A DNA stretch of 64,000 nucleotides from Shinisaurus crocodilurus (taxonomy: Eukaryota > Chordata > Lepidosauria > Squamata > Shinisauridae). The notes under the pieces are model-generated. The model was not told where the DNA came from and ran no database searches. It was given only the letters and a program-made list of their open reading frames with translations. Each line of letters starts with the position of its first letter. Positions within the stretch are counted from its first letter, which is position 1. A program made the translations under genes and the position numbers. Below, in pieces: positions 10,186 to 20,225 of this stretch. The stretch covers positions 8,919,980 to 8,983,979 of the forward strand of contig CM037877.1 of NCBI GenBank assembly GCA_021292165.1. Direction: 5' to 3'.

Positions 10186-10940
10186 CAGGGATGTTGAAGA
10201 GTCCTTGGGCTCGAGTCACGAGTCGAGTCCTGAGTCTTTGGACTCGAGTCTCGAGTCCGAGTCCGAGTCCTTGGTCCAAAATGGTGAGTCACGAGTCACT
10301 CCCAAAGCTGACTCCATGAGTCCCTATTAAAATCAATGGGGGTTTTCCCCAACAAAATAAGGCTATTTCAGATGTGTGGCTTAAATAAATTGTAGGCACA
10401 AGTGTGCCTTTTTATTTCAAAACTCTGCAACTGATTTTGGCAAGAACAGACCAGGCAGACAAACCCAAAATAACCAGGCAGGCAGAGGAGGCAGGGAACC
10501 CCAAAGCAGGCAGGCAGAGGCCTTTGTCTTGGACAATTCAAACTGTGGAACTGGTTAAGAAGAGACCAGGCAGGCAGAGGAGGCTGGGAACCCCAAACAG
10601 GCAGGCAGAGGCAGCCAGACCCAAAATGTCTGACCTTAACCCCCCACAACAACACATCAATCAAAATAAATCTCAACACATCATTGGGGCTGTGCTCCTG
10701 ATAGCTGTCCATAGTGGCCGAGCAGCGGCACGCCTCGCTTCCATGCGCTCTTCACCAGTGATCGCACTCCTCTCCACTCCTTCTGGCACAGCCCAGGGAT
10801 GTTGAAGAGTCCTTGGCCTCGAGTCCCGAGTCGAGTCTCGAGTCCCATTAAAAATATTGGGACTCGAGTCCGAGTCGAGTCAGAGGGGGGACTCAGTCCG
10901 ACTCACGAGTCGAGTCATCGAGTCCGAGTCCCCATCCCTG
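10186..10940. mobile_element. hAT-like element with CTCGAGT-rich subterminal arrays
   Basis: Bounded by CAGGGATG and its complement CATCCCTG, with flanking acggtctc and atggtctc (8-bp TSD, one mismatch). Both ends are packed with the pentamer GAGTC/GACTC, often as the palindrome GACTCGAGTC: about ten at the left (10206-10318) and more than ten at the right (10815-10930). The middle is AT-rich and then has CAGGCAGGCAGAGG repeats, and it encodes nothing recognisable. Arrays of short subterminal motifs are known transposase-binding sites in hAT elements, and I infer the same role here. Confidence 0.85.
10793..10940. repeat. Inner foldback duplicating the element's left end
   Basis: The left-end sequence 'cagggatgttgaagagtcct' recurs here, so the final 148 bp form a complete miniature CAGGGATG...CATCCCTG palindrome that shares the right end of the 755-bp element. 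This could be an internal-deletion product placed in tandem, or a second insertion next to the first. The TSD supports only the outer element. Confidence 0.7.
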
Positions 10941-11338
10941 ATGGTCTCATGAGACTTCAGGAAGAACTGCTGGGCTGAAAGGCTTTCTCCACAGAGGCCT
11001 GTGATGCTGCAACAGTGCACAGGGTGATTTTAAAGTTAAAAAAATAAACAGAAGACCCCCTAGTCCATCGCCCACACTTAAAAGGGCAAGCAGAAACTCC
11101 ACTCCCCCAATGAGAAAATTATTCAAAGGTTCTCTCCCTCCTTGTGACAGAGGCAGAAAAAAACAATCCCTCTTCCACAGGGAGAGAGAGAAAAAAAATA
11201 ATGAAGATACGGGGCAGGGTTCAGCACAGCACTACCTCCAAATGTGTTGGGAGGTCGAAGAGAGCACCGATGTAGCTGTGGGTGTAGGTGATCTATAGGT
11301 GCTAAAGGTTAGCTGTTGCATCAGTTAAGGGTGCAATC

Positions 11339-11539
11339 CTATGCATGTTTAGACAGAAAAAGTCCTACGACTCCCAGCAGAAAAGGTGCAATCCAATTAA
11401 GGGTGCAATCCTATTAAGGGTGCAATCCTATGCATGTTTAGACAGAAAAAAAACATCCTACAACTCCCAGTATTCCCCAGCCAGCACCGCTGGGAGTCGT
11501 AGGACTTTTTTCTGTCTCAACATGCTATAGGATTGTGCC
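11339..11539. mobile_element. TTAA-flanked foldback MITE with a repeated left end
   Basis: GGGTGCAATCC at the left and GGATTGTGCC at the right are each bordered by TTAA (11335-11338 and 11540-11543). The inner arms 'tttagacagaaaaa', 'cctacaactcccag' and 'tgggagtcgtagga' form a palindrome. The left terminus is present in four staggered copies (11339, 11389, 11400 and 11419 approximately), which looks like serial duplication. TTAA target sites are typical of piggyBac-type transposons, so that affiliation is plausible but unproven. Confidence 0.75.
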
Positions 11540-11599
11540 TTAAGTGCTTTAACAGGAAGTGGCTGTGGAGTCTCTCCCTGTCTCTCTCAGACACACACA

Positions 11600-12490
11600 C
11601 TTCAGACTATTTTTTACCACAAGCCCAGTGACTGAAACCTGAAAAAGAAGCCAAAGCAAAATGTATGAGGAGGTTGAGAATAACAATCTACGGATGAATA
11701 AACTCTCAGAAATACATGCTAAGGTAAAATAAGAAAACAACACTCTTGCCATAAAGTTATCAGTGCCATCAGTCCCAGGGAACATTGTCTTGCCATTCGA
11801 ATTGTGCAAGGAAATTTGAAACAGAGCAGGAAATGGAAGCTATTCATGTGCAGGGAATGATCAGATAAGGAAATTAAACTATATGTTGAATTCTGCTGCA
11901 CAACGCTTTCCCTTAAGGCTACAAAAATAATGATTTGATTATCAAAGCAGTACAACAAGCAGCTCATCCCCTCACTTTCTCTCTTACACGGAGACTTTCC
12001 TTTAAATTTGCTAAGCGGCACCTCTGAGAGACCTTCATTTTGAATACCCAGTGCAATGAAGCCTTGCATTATTGCTCATTTGAATGTGTATCCCTCCATT
12101 TCTCAAAGGCTCAGGGTGGGTAATGATAGACAAACCCCTCCCACAAAGCAGCCCAGTCAGTCTCAATACAAGTAAAATTAAAACAGCTTTAACCATTCTT
12201 AAAAGCTGCAAAATTCCACTGCGTGAATCTGAAAGCCCTGCAAAAATATTTTGCAACACTTCCAGGTGCGCCCTCCCTCAAAGATCATCCCAATGATCTA
12301 CGATCAGAGTTGTATATTAATTTGTGGCTTGCAAAGCTCAACGAAGTCCACAAAGTGTGTATGGCAGTTCCTTAGGGGCAGGATTGATCTAGCTCCAAGC
12401 CTTTCTTTTTGTTTTTGGTTTGCATGCTGATTTGTGTGTCTGTTCCTTTTTTACAGCCTGCCCAAGCCTGTGAGCACTGAACTTGTTAAG
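11600..12490. other. No gene recognised
   Basis: Mostly unique-looking AT-rich sequence. A short degraded LINE-3'-end-like stretch (about 12080-12260, 'ctcagggtgggtaatgatag') may be present. No coding domain on either strand. Confidence 0.35.
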
Positions 12491-12497
12491 CATCTCG

Positions 12498-12565
12498 GGG
12501 CACAATCCTTTACAAATTTAGATAGAAAAGAGGCCTACGACTCCCAGAATGCCCCATCCAGCATA
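12498..12565. mobile_element. Partial TTAA-family MITE
   Basis: 'ggggcacaatcctttacaaa', then 'tttagatagaaaagaggcct' and 'acgactcccagaatgcccca', are a left-half match to the element at 11339-11539. The right half is missing. Confidence 0.6.
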
Positions 12566-12639
12566 GCTTGTCACCTTGTCTGCAAGCTGTGGAGTTGGAG
12601 ATGCATCCTGGGGATTGGTGGGGAGAGGCTGATCCTGGT

Positions 12640-13297
12640 ATATTTTAGACTGGACCCAGCAAATAAGGATAGGCCTTCAGAACAGATAAAAGGAAGTCCT
12701 TCTTCACACAATGTGTAGTTTAACTATGGAATTCACTTCCACAAGATGTAGTGATGGCCACCAATTTGGAGGGCTTTAAAAGGGGATTGGACAAAACCAT
12801 GGAGGAGAAGGTTACCAATGGCTACTAGTCCTGATGCCTATTTATTTATTTATTTATTTATTTATTACATTTATACCCTGCCTTTTTTCCTGCAAGGAAC
12901 CCAAGGTGTCTTACATAATCCTCCTCCTCCACTCCTCCATTTTATCCTCACAACCACCACCCTGTGAGGTAGGTTAGGCTGAGAGTCAGTGACTGGCCCA
13001 AAGTCACCCAGTGAGTTTCATGGCAGAGCGGGGACTAGAACCCGGATCTCCCGAGTCCCAGTCCAACACTCTCACCACTATGCCACACTGGCTCTGTGAT
13101 GCTACCTCTAGTATCACAGGCAGTATGCCTATATGCACCAACCAGTTGCTGGGAAACATGGGCAGGAGGGTGCTGTTCCACTGATGTCCTGCTTGTGGGT
13201 TTCCCATGGGCAGCTGGTTGGCCACTGTGTGAACAGGATGCTGGACTAGATGAACCCTTGGTCTGATCCAGCAGGGCTCTGCTTATGTTCTTATGAT
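12640..13297 (+). mobile_element. CR1-type LINE 3' end, interrupted by a CORE-SINE
   Basis: Blocks 'gtagtttaactatggaattc', 'gggattggacaaaaccatgg', 'ggctactagtcctgatg' (left part) and 'ccatgggcagctggttggcc', 'ctgatccagcagggctctgc' (right part) end in 'ttatgttcttatga'. The same blocks occur at 54450-55200 and 27748-28242. The octamer-like tail is typical of CR1 elements. A minus-strand CORE-SINE (12841-13096) sits inside with its own TSD. Confidence 0.75.
12841..13096 (-). mobile_element. MIR-type CORE-SINE with L2-like tail
   Basis: On the minus strand it has a tRNA-like head (gagccagtgtggcatagtgg, then a B-box-like gggttctagtcccc) and a CORE domain (actgggtgactttgggccag, then tgactctcagcctaacctac). 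The L2-like tail (cttgggttccttgcagg, then gcagggtataaatg) ends in a TAAA repeat. The flanks tgatgccta and tgatgcta are the TSD. The tail resembles L2 3' ends, so L2 machinery is the likely helper. A related copy lies at 22804. Confidence 0.9.
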
Positions 13298-13299
13298 AA

Positions 13300-14295
13300 C
13301 CTTTCAGAGCAAGAGTGTTTCCTGTTGCTATGGCCCATGGGTGGTGCCCATCATGTATCATTGACAGAGCAAACCCTCAAACCAAATGAAAGAAGAAGAG
13401 CCAGACTTGAAACAAAGGTAGATGTGCCTCAAATGAACACAGGAAGATTTAGGAGAAGTGAAGAAAGACAAGTCAGCATTATATGGAGACGAATTAATAC
13501 CTTGGGATTAAACTGTGTGTGAAGGATAGGGGTGCCTCACGCTAAAAATAGGCACAGGGTAATTTAGAAGCTAATCAGCCCTCTGTCACAGGCAAAATTA
13601 ATAAGTTTTTTAAAAAGATTTTAACAAGACATTAGCCCTCCAAAGAGCCTAGAAGTCCTGAGGAGGAAGAGGATTCAGTATCAGGAGTTGTTATTAAACT
13701 TCTATTATTAGATTGGGGATGATTCAGAATACTTGGTCAGGGAAAGAGCAAGCTCAGGCTCAAAAGGAGAGAAAGGCTGATCACCTACGGTTGCTTTATA
13801 TGTGGGCAGGCATGTCAGAAAGGAAAGAAAGAACCTCACAAGAGCATCTCTTACCGTTCCAAAACCTGAACCTGAACTGAACTGGACATGTTTGCAAACC
13901 CCATGCTTCAAGAACTGCTCCCTCCATATCTGTAAGTGTTGTTTGTGATGATGACAAGCTCAGATTGGGAGGGGACAAAATGGCTGCCTCCACCAGTGTG
14001 CCTAGCCACTTTAACGTAGAGTAGGGCTCACCCAAAGCTCCTCCAGGGAGGTGGGGTCTAGGGCACTCGCCTCCCAACAAGGGTATTTTAGTGTTTGTAG
14101 GCCCCAGGCAGATGCTCTAACAGCCCAAGTTTCATGGCTCCCTGGCCATAGCCCTCACAGTTCACCAAAGGTGGTCTTTGGTTCCCACAGTGCGGTGTCC
14201 AAGGTGTTGACTTCAAACCTCCACAGCTTTCTGTTCCACTGCTTCCTTGCCTTGCAGCCCATCTCCCACTGGGGTCTGCACGTTCTGTCCAGCCT
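13300..14295. other. Apparently unique sequence
   Basis: No transposon ends or internal copies recognised. Purine-rich at 13380-13500. Open frames are short and lack domains. It may contain ancient degraded repeats I cannot see. Confidence 0.35.
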
Positions 14296-14298
14296 GTA

Positions 14299-14656
14299 GG
14301 CATGGGCAAATCTGTCATTTCTGGTCAGTTCAGCAGATTTCCACTGTTTTAAGAAAAAAAATAATCTGCATGAAAATTCATACGTATTTCCCTGCACATT
14401 ACTTCAAATATGTGCATTTTTGTGTGCAATTTTCCAAACATAGACATTTCTAATGCACATTTTAAAAGTATGCATTTTCCACCATAGGCAAAAGCACTTT
14501 TTCTTAATATACACATATTTGTGTGTATTTTTACATTGCCAAGCTTGAGCTTACATTCAGGAAAGGGCAGATTTTGGAGTGTAACTGCATTCAGGGAGTG
14601 TGAATTAGGTTTGCTTGCATCAAAATGCAAACCAAATGAAATTCTCGCTGTATTCC
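14299..14656. mobile_element. AT-rich element of the TAGGGATGT-terminus group
   Basis: Begins 'taggcatgggcaaatctgtc' and closes with 'aaattctcgctgtattccta', which are inverted termini with several changes. The interior has recurrent 'tgtgcatttttgtgtgca' type words. No coding capacity. Confidence 0.6.
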
Positions 14657-14868
14657 TAGCAGCTCAACTTCTGTACTCCTACCCAGTGATTCTTCTGCAG
14701 GTGCCAGATGAGGATGGAAGAACATCTCAGCATCTTCTATGCTACTGCAAAGGACCTCAGGCTGTGGGGAGAAACCCTCTCATAAAACAAAACAAAACAA
14801 AAAACAACAACACTGCAGCTGTATTAGGGCACCCACAAGAGTTGCATCCACATGCATACCTTGACTGG

Positions 14869-15166
14869 GTTCAGGCAACACAATAACCCACACTCAAGGG
14901 TTGAGTATGGGTTGAGTGTGGGTTGTCATTGAACCATGGGTTGTTGAACCATGGGTTGACATGTTTTCTGTTATCATGTTCACAACCCAATAGCAAATCA
15001 TGGGTTCTCTTCATGGTTTGGTCATGGTTAACAAGCAATGACTTGTTAGCACAACTGAGTTAAAACAAAATGAAAATCCACAGTTCAACAACAATCTATG
15101 GTTCCATCCCAACCCACACTCAGCCTATATTGAACCCTTCAGTGTGGGTTATCATGTTGTCTGAAC
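14869..15166. mobile_element. Foldback element with CCATGGTT-like internal repeats
   Basis: The left terminus 'gttcaggcaacacaataacc' and the right terminus 'ggttatcatgttgtctgaac' are inverted complements, with a second inverted block 'cacactcaagggtt' / 'aacccttcagtgtg' just inside. The interior carries several 'aaccatgggttg' words in both orientations. No TSD is evident, because a CA microsatellite starts at the right edge. No superfamily can be assigned. Confidence 0.75.
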
Positions 15167-15191
15167 ACACACACACACACACACACACACC
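15167..15191 (+). repeat. (CA)n microsatellite
   Basis: Uninterrupted AC units directly at the right end of the preceding foldback element. Confidence 0.85.
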
Positions 15192-15915
15192 TGTAGAACT
15201 TTGATCATGGAAAAGTTTTCTTCCTTTTTCATCTTTATTCCTCCTCTAGTTCCAGCTAGTCTGACCTAAATCTAACTGGGAAACCATGTCATGTTTCTTT
15301 GTGTGGGGTCCAGTTCGTAGGGAAAGCAGGTGCCATTCTATATTCTGGTATATTGCAGGAGAAATGTGAGCAACAGCATGTCTGAAATTGTCTGCTCGCA
15401 GGGGTTGCTAAGATGGTTCTTTCTTCAGCAAGTGAGTGAAAGGCAAATGTGTTACTAACCCAATTCACATGCTCCGGGGCTTAGCTGTGCCAACTGAAAG
15501 AAGGAAAAAAACCCAAAACAAACCAAAACAAGTTCCAGGGCTTAGCTTTGTTGAGGCCTTGCTCAAATTAAACCACACTTAGCCTTATATGGCAATCCCC
15601 TCTCTGTCATCACAGGGAAAGTGCCGGAGCACCTGTGGAGCACCAATATATATGATATGCATGGCTGCTGTTTTACACTTGTAACATCTTGTAGGCACTG
15701 GAATGTACAGCTGTTTACACTTGTAACAGTGTCAGGTAAACAAATGCTGATTCTTTTTTTCTGCGAGAGGGAGAGCTGGCACAGATTTGTGGTTTGCTTA
15801 CTCACAGACTTTGAAACTCCATGCGGGGAGAGAGAGAGGCAAAAAATATATATAGTCTTGCTTGTTTGCAATTTGAAAATGGCTCACTACGGACAGAACA
15901 TTGGTGGTGTTCCAC

Positions 15916-16110
15916 ACTCATAGCTCAGTGGTAGAGCACATGTTTTGCATGCACAAAGTTCCGGATCGAGTTAAAGGATCTCAGGTAATAGGTCTGGGAA
16001 GAATCTTTGCTTGAGTCACTGGAGAGCCATTGGAGTCATCATATACCAGAGGGCTGGATGGATCAGCGGATTGACTTTGGCTGATTGTAATGCAGCTTTC
16101 TGCCTTTTAT
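15916..16110 (+). mobile_element. tRNA-derived SINE
   Basis: The head 'catagctcagtggtagagca', then 'catgttttgcatgcac' and 'ttccggatcgag', keeps a tRNA-like A box and a damaged B box. The body has 'ggagagccattggagtcatc' and 'accagagggctggatgg'. It is the same family as 2083-2256 and 48976-49146. It is not a tRNA gene, because the acceptor stem and T arm do not close. Confidence 0.75.
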
Positions 16111-16139
16111 AGGGTTCTCCACCTTGACACTCATGCTGC

Positions 16140-16605
16140 CTCATGTCCATATCAGAGTGCAAGCTTTGTCCCCCCCCTTTTTCACACAAACATCTGTGTG
16201 TATTTCTCTACACCTCCCCCCCCCCATGCACACATCAGTTATGTACATTATTATTATTTTTTTGGAACGTACTCATTTCTCCAATTGATCAAAGTGTATT
16301 TGCATATTTTTCAGAAGTACGCATTTTCCATGTGCATTTTCCAAACACATTTTTTCTTGTTCTGCAAATTGCATCACAAGCTCAGAAATATGTGAACTTC
16401 AACTGCAAATTGTGTCTGGGTCTGTGTTCAATACTAAGAGGTACAAACTGGATAAATGGGTGAGAATTTTTATTTCAGATGGGTTTTTGATGAGAATTAC
16501 CCCAAATTCACAACGTTTTCCATATTCAGGACAAACTAAGAAGAACTTCAGATTAATTCAAATGTGGGAGAAAAAGAAACTGTCAGATTTATCCATCCTA
16601 GTCTA
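16140..16605. mobile_element. AT-rich element of the TAGGGATGT-terminus group (degraded)
   Basis: The interior shows 'gtatttgcatatttttcaga', 'tacgcattttccatgtgcat' and 'caaactggataaatgggtga', which parallel blocks at 34979-35300 and 52790-52950. The ends are not clear. Confidence 0.5.
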
Positions 16606-16865
16606 GGGCTTTGAGTGCTGAGCTCTTCAAAGTCTGGGTTTGAGACCCTGGGTATTCAACCATGTTAGTGATTAATTAAGATTGCTGCTTTCCCACCCAC
16701 CCCTCCTGGCAGGCTCATCATCTTTAACAGCTACATGGCAGGCAGGTGCATTATGGTCCCCTTCATGTTGGGAATAGCTGCACCTATTGAATTTGGCTGG
16801 TTCAAACAGGTGAGAATTTGATTCCAAGTTTGATTTTGAAAAGAATTGACCCAAATTTGCAACTT

Positions 16866-17440
16866 GTAGGGATGTGTGAGGATTTGGTCCGGGGGGGGGT
16901 AATCCAGTGGACTGGTTGGGCTCAAACCCACCCCCACCCCGAACTCCATCCTGCTTATCTCTTCCCAGGCTCGAGTCGCATTCCCCAGAGTCGAGCCAGC
17001 CAGGGAAGCGACTTCCGGGTTCCTGGTGGGGCGCTGTTTATGTAGAAAATGCTTTAAGATACACCTAAAAGAGGCCGCAATTTATGTGACTTGTGCAAAT
17101 TGCGGCTGCTTTTGACATACCTTAAGGCATTTTCTGTGTAAACAGTGGCCCACCGGGAGCCCAGAAGTCTGACGAGTGGCACAGCGTGAACCGGCTTTTG
17201 TCCCAGCTCGGCGAGCACAGCAGCAGTGTCTGCTGAGCCAGAGGAGGGTCGGGCCCCCCGAGAATCACCCACCCATATTTGCAAGTTTTCAATATTTGCA
17301 TGATTTGGCTAAGACTGGCAGGGGGGAGGGGAATTGGGATTCCATTAACCCCCCCCCCCTCACACACACACAATTTCCCCCTCCAATTATGAACACTCCC
17401 CTCCCCCCCCATGTTGGATCTAAATGAAACTTTATTCCTT
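16866..17440. mobile_element. Palindromic element with TAGGGATGT left end
   Basis: Starts 'tagggatgtgtgaggatttg'. A large palindrome (17009-17169) has arms 'cgacttccgggttcctggtg' and 'ccaccgggagcccagaagtc', with inner arms 'tagaaaatgctttaag' and 'cttaaggcattttctg' around a centre 'gcaatttatgtgacttgtgc'. The right end is not well defined. The 5' word 'gagtcgagccagcc' recurs at about 28988, so this family has a second member there. Confidence 0.65.
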
Positions 17441-17497
17441 ACTCTCTGACCACTATTTTTCCCTTAGGAACAAGGTATGATTTAATATTTCCCACCC

Positions 17498-17532
17498 TGA
17501 TTTATATATATCTATATATATCTATATATATG
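17498..17532. repeat. (TATATC)n short tandem repeat
   Basis: Repeats of tatatatatc with a period of about ten bases. Confidence 0.75.
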
Positions 17533-17752
17533 TCTGGATGCTAAGACAATTTGTGCCCCGAGCTATATTGCCCAAACATTTTCTGAAGATGTACATTTTG
17601 GGCAGTGTCCAGTGTTGCCCATGTGCAAACAGAACTCACCGCCAGCACGACGACAGGAAGCTTGTGCTCCCTAAAGCAGCTGGAAGTGAGCCCAAGCACT
17701 TGCTTCTGGAACTGAACAAGTTAGCGGACTGAACAGGTCAGTGGACCTAGCA

Positions 17753-17887
17753 CAGTGTTCTCCAACCTTGGGTCCCCAGATGTTTTTGGCCTACAACTCC
17801 CAGCATGCCCCAGCCAGCATAGCTGGCTGGGGCATGCTGGGAGTTGTAAGCCAAAAACATCTGGGGACCCAAGGTTGGAGAACACTG
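17753..17887. mobile_element. hAT-like foldback MITE, family A, near-perfect palindrome
   Basis: A 135-bp element that is almost a perfect inverted repeat over its whole length. The left half begins CAGTGTTCTCCAACCTTGGG, the right half is its complement, and the centre is ccagccagcatagctggctgg. Flanked by a perfect 8-bp TSD, acctagca (17745-17752 and 17888-17895). The high arm identity and the intact TSD indicate recent insertion. Transcribed, it would form a hairpin of more than 60 bp. Confidence 0.95.
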
Positions 17888-18032
17888 ACCTAGCAGAAGG
17901 GAGCTCCACTGATAGGTCCAATTCCAGAAATGGGTGCTTTGGCTTGTTTCTGGGGTTGCTCTAGGACAGCGGTGCAGAACCTCAGACCCAATCCTTTGGT
18001 GGTTTCCTGGCCTTTGTGCAGTTTTCTCAGGG

Positions 18033-18232
18033 CAGGGCAGGCTGGTGACTCCCGTGTCAGTGTGGCTCCTTATCCATAGAAGCTTTTATTCAAAGCTCTA
18101 TAGGAAATAGGTTCGCCGCCATGGAAAATAGGTTCACCACCATGGAGCACCATGAATAGCTTCTATGAAGCTCAGAATTAAACTTGCAATGGATAAGGAG
18201 CCCCACTGACATAGGAGTCACCAGAATCCCTG
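18033..18232. mobile_element. Foldback MITE, family B, nested in family F
   Basis: Termini cagggcaggctggtgactcc and, inverted, gagtcaccagaatccctg; inner arms 'ggctccttatccat' and 'atggataaggagcc'; centre 'ttcaccaccatggag'. No convincing TSD, probably eroded. The surrounding family F backbone resumes on both sides. Confidence 0.85.
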
Positions 18233-18446
18233 AGTCCCCCCCCATTTTAAAAAGGTTGAAATGCCTCTCCTAAGGCTTCCTTGCTGGCAATAAGAGCCAT
18301 TAAACTACAATATGCTGGTATTTTGGCACTGCCCTATTGACCTTTGGCTCCAGCCATTCTGCCTTTGGCACTGCTGATCGCTGGAATGTGAGTCCCCAAA
18401 GCTCCCCTGAAGTGGAATTTGGCTTTCGGGCTGGAAGAGGCACTGC

Positions 18447-18675
18447 CAGGGTGACTCCTATTTCGGTGGGACTCCTTTTCCATTGCTGGTTTTGCAGCTT
18501 TTACTCTGAGCTTTAGAGGAGCTCTCCGTGGTGCTCTATGGTGGCAAACCCATTCTGGGGATGGAATTCAGTACCATGGAGAGCTCCCAGGGAGCGCCTC
18601 CAAATATAACCTACAAAACCTACAATGGAAAAAGAGCCACACCGAAATAGGAGTCACCAGCGGCAGCCTCCCCTG
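18447..18675. mobile_element. Foldback MITE, family B, with 8-bp TSD, nested in family F
   Basis: Left cagggtgactcctatttcgg, right gaaataggagtcaccag...cctcccctg. The flanks are ggcactgc and ggcacggc, an 8-bp TSD with one change. Inner arms 'actccttttccattgc' and 'caatggaaaaagag'. The TSD length points to a hAT-type transposase. Confidence 0.9.
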
Positions 18676-18699
18676 GGCACGGCACCCCTGCTCTAGGAA

Positions 18700-19590
18700 G
18701 TGCCAGATTCCTGTTGTGCTAGCAGTGGGTCCCGCTGGTGCGATCCGAACAGTGGATGTGCGGCCGGCACTGTGTTGAGCTTCACAGCCCACTAAGGAAA
18801 TGGTGGTAACACCTAGAGTATACACACATGAACACACACACACACACTGAAGTTGAGCACTGAGAGCACTGCTTTGGGAAATGGATACTTTTATTAATTA
18901 AGCTGCCTTTCTGTCTCTCTCCCCAACCACTTCAAAATCCAACTTTTCCTCATGTAAATGACTCAATGTAAGCTGCAATTTTGCACTTTGCAGTTCCTGG
19001 GCATTTGTTGGCTCTTGTGACCTTAATTATACCCAGGTAGTCGGTGCTGTGTTGCAGAAATACCAACGGGGAGAAAAAATTATAGCAATTTTGTGCACAG
19101 TACACAAATCTAATATCTCCATCACCTCCTACTTCTCTGTAAGGTTGGAGGTGTTTTCTTCAGAATTGTTACTTTGGGTGAATAAGCACAAGTCCATCTT
19201 TCCGCACACCGTCTCACCCCCCCCCCCAGCCCTGACATTAGAAGATGCATTCAGTAACACACAATCTATCTTTAGATTATGAGGTTTTGAACAATTCGGA
19301 GTTGATTTGGGGAAAGAAAGTAAAAACAAACATGTTAAAATAAATGGCATCACCGCACCATTCAGCATCCTGAAAGAAAAGTCCTCCCTCCACCGCCACC
19401 ACCCCTTACAGTACCCTAGGACCCAATGGACCCAATATCCCCTAACATTGCCATTTCTTTGGACAGATTTATACATGCAGTAGAATGAGGTGGTAATAGG
19501 TATTTCACTCCAGTCTGTAGTGTGGGGTTCTATTTTTCAGTGCACCCCCATGTAGAAAATTTACAGCAAATTGAAAATGGTCAGTTTAGG
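18700..19590. other. No gene recognised
   Basis: Contains a short CA tract near 18832-18847 and otherwise unique-looking sequence. Open frames near 19129-19476 lack any domain. Confidence 0.35.
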
Positions 19591-19591
19591 G

Positions 19592-19727
19592 CAGGCCTCT
19601 CCAACCTTGCATCCCCAGATGTTGCTGCCCTACAGCTCCCAGCATACCCAGCCAGCATAGCTAATGGTAAGGGATTCTGGGAGCTGTAGTCCAGCAACAT
19701 CTGGGGACCCAAGGTTGGACAGCCCTG
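19592..19727. mobile_element. hAT-like foldback MITE, family A
   Basis: Ends CAGGCCTCTCCAACCTTG and, inverted, CAAGGTTGGACAGCCCTG are flanked by a perfect 8-bp TSD, gtttaggg (19584-19591 and 19728-19735). The interior arms 'cagatgttgctgccctacag' and 'ctgtagtccagcaacatctg' pair around a looser centre than at 17753, so this copy belongs to a slightly different or older subfamily. Confidence 0.95.
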
Positions 19728-19904
19728 GTTTAGGGGGATGGTCCTAGTCTAGGCCTTCCCTTGTTTTGCTAGTTTTCTACCTGCAAGATTTTAAAAAAAA
19801 ATGTGTGGGAGATTTCAAAGTTCAAATTTTCATCTCTAGGTTGAAGTGGTACAGCCCTTTACCTCTACCATCACTTCCTGCTGCATCTGTACACCCTGCA
19901 TTTC

Positions 19905-20145
19905 CAGTGGAGGCTAATGACTCCTATTTCAGTGGGGCCTAGACTAGGACCATCCTATTTCAGTGGGGCTCCTATTCCACTGCAGGTTTTATTTGGGACT
20001 TTATAGGAGTTATCTATGGTGCTCCATGATGGTGAACCAATTTTGGGGATGGTGTTCAGCACCATGGATAGCTCCTATAAAGCTCCAAATAGAACCTGTG
20101 ATGGAACAGGAGTCCCACCAAAATAGGAGTTACCGGCCTCCCCTG
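19905..20145. mobile_element. Foldback MITE, family B, with internal duplication
   Basis: Cagtggaggctaatgactcc at the left and ggagttaccggcctcccctg at the right. The block 'cctatttcagtggggc' is present twice at the left end, a short tandem duplication inside the arm. The inner arms 'cctattccactgcagg' and 'cctgtgatggaacagg' are recognisable. No TSD match. Confidence 0.85.
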
Positions 20146-20225
20146 TTAAATATTTTCCAAAGTGTGTGTGTGTGTGTGTGTATTCAAACAATCAAAGTCG
20201 CATAAGCCTGCAATTGCTGCCTTCT

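Larger units (their letters stand above)
10016..11088. mobile_element. Older foldback element split by a later insertion
   Basis: The left arm (10016-10185: gtgtaggaggtgg, a G-rich run, ctttaactttcaaaatg, ctgtgcacttgcagcagcat) is the reverse complement of the right arm (10949-11088: gcaacagtgcacagg, ttttaaagttaaa, cccacacttaaaagggc). The two arms are separated only by the 755-bp element 10186-10940, so that element landed near the centre of this palindrome. The terminal word GCCCT(A/T)..AAGTGT is shared by both ends. No TSD confirmed for the outer element. Confidence 0.75.
17967..18690. mobile_element. hAT-like element (family F) carrying two nested MITEs
   Basis: Ends CAGCGGTGCAGAACC and GGCACCCCTG are flanked by a perfect 8-bp TSD, ctctagga (17959-17966 and 18691-18698). 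The backbone blocks ('ttcctggcctttgtgcag', 'ttgaaatgcctctcctaagg', 'tacaatatgctggtattttg', 'gaagtggaatttggctttcg') match the uninterrupted copy at 33731-34092 in the same order. Two family B MITEs (18033-18232 and 18447-18675) interrupt the backbone. No transposase is encoded. Confidence 0.9.

Noticed and set aside
15916..15990. tRNA gene
   Set aside because: Has A- and B-box-like blocks but no closing acceptor or T stems, and the downstream body matches a dispersed SINE.
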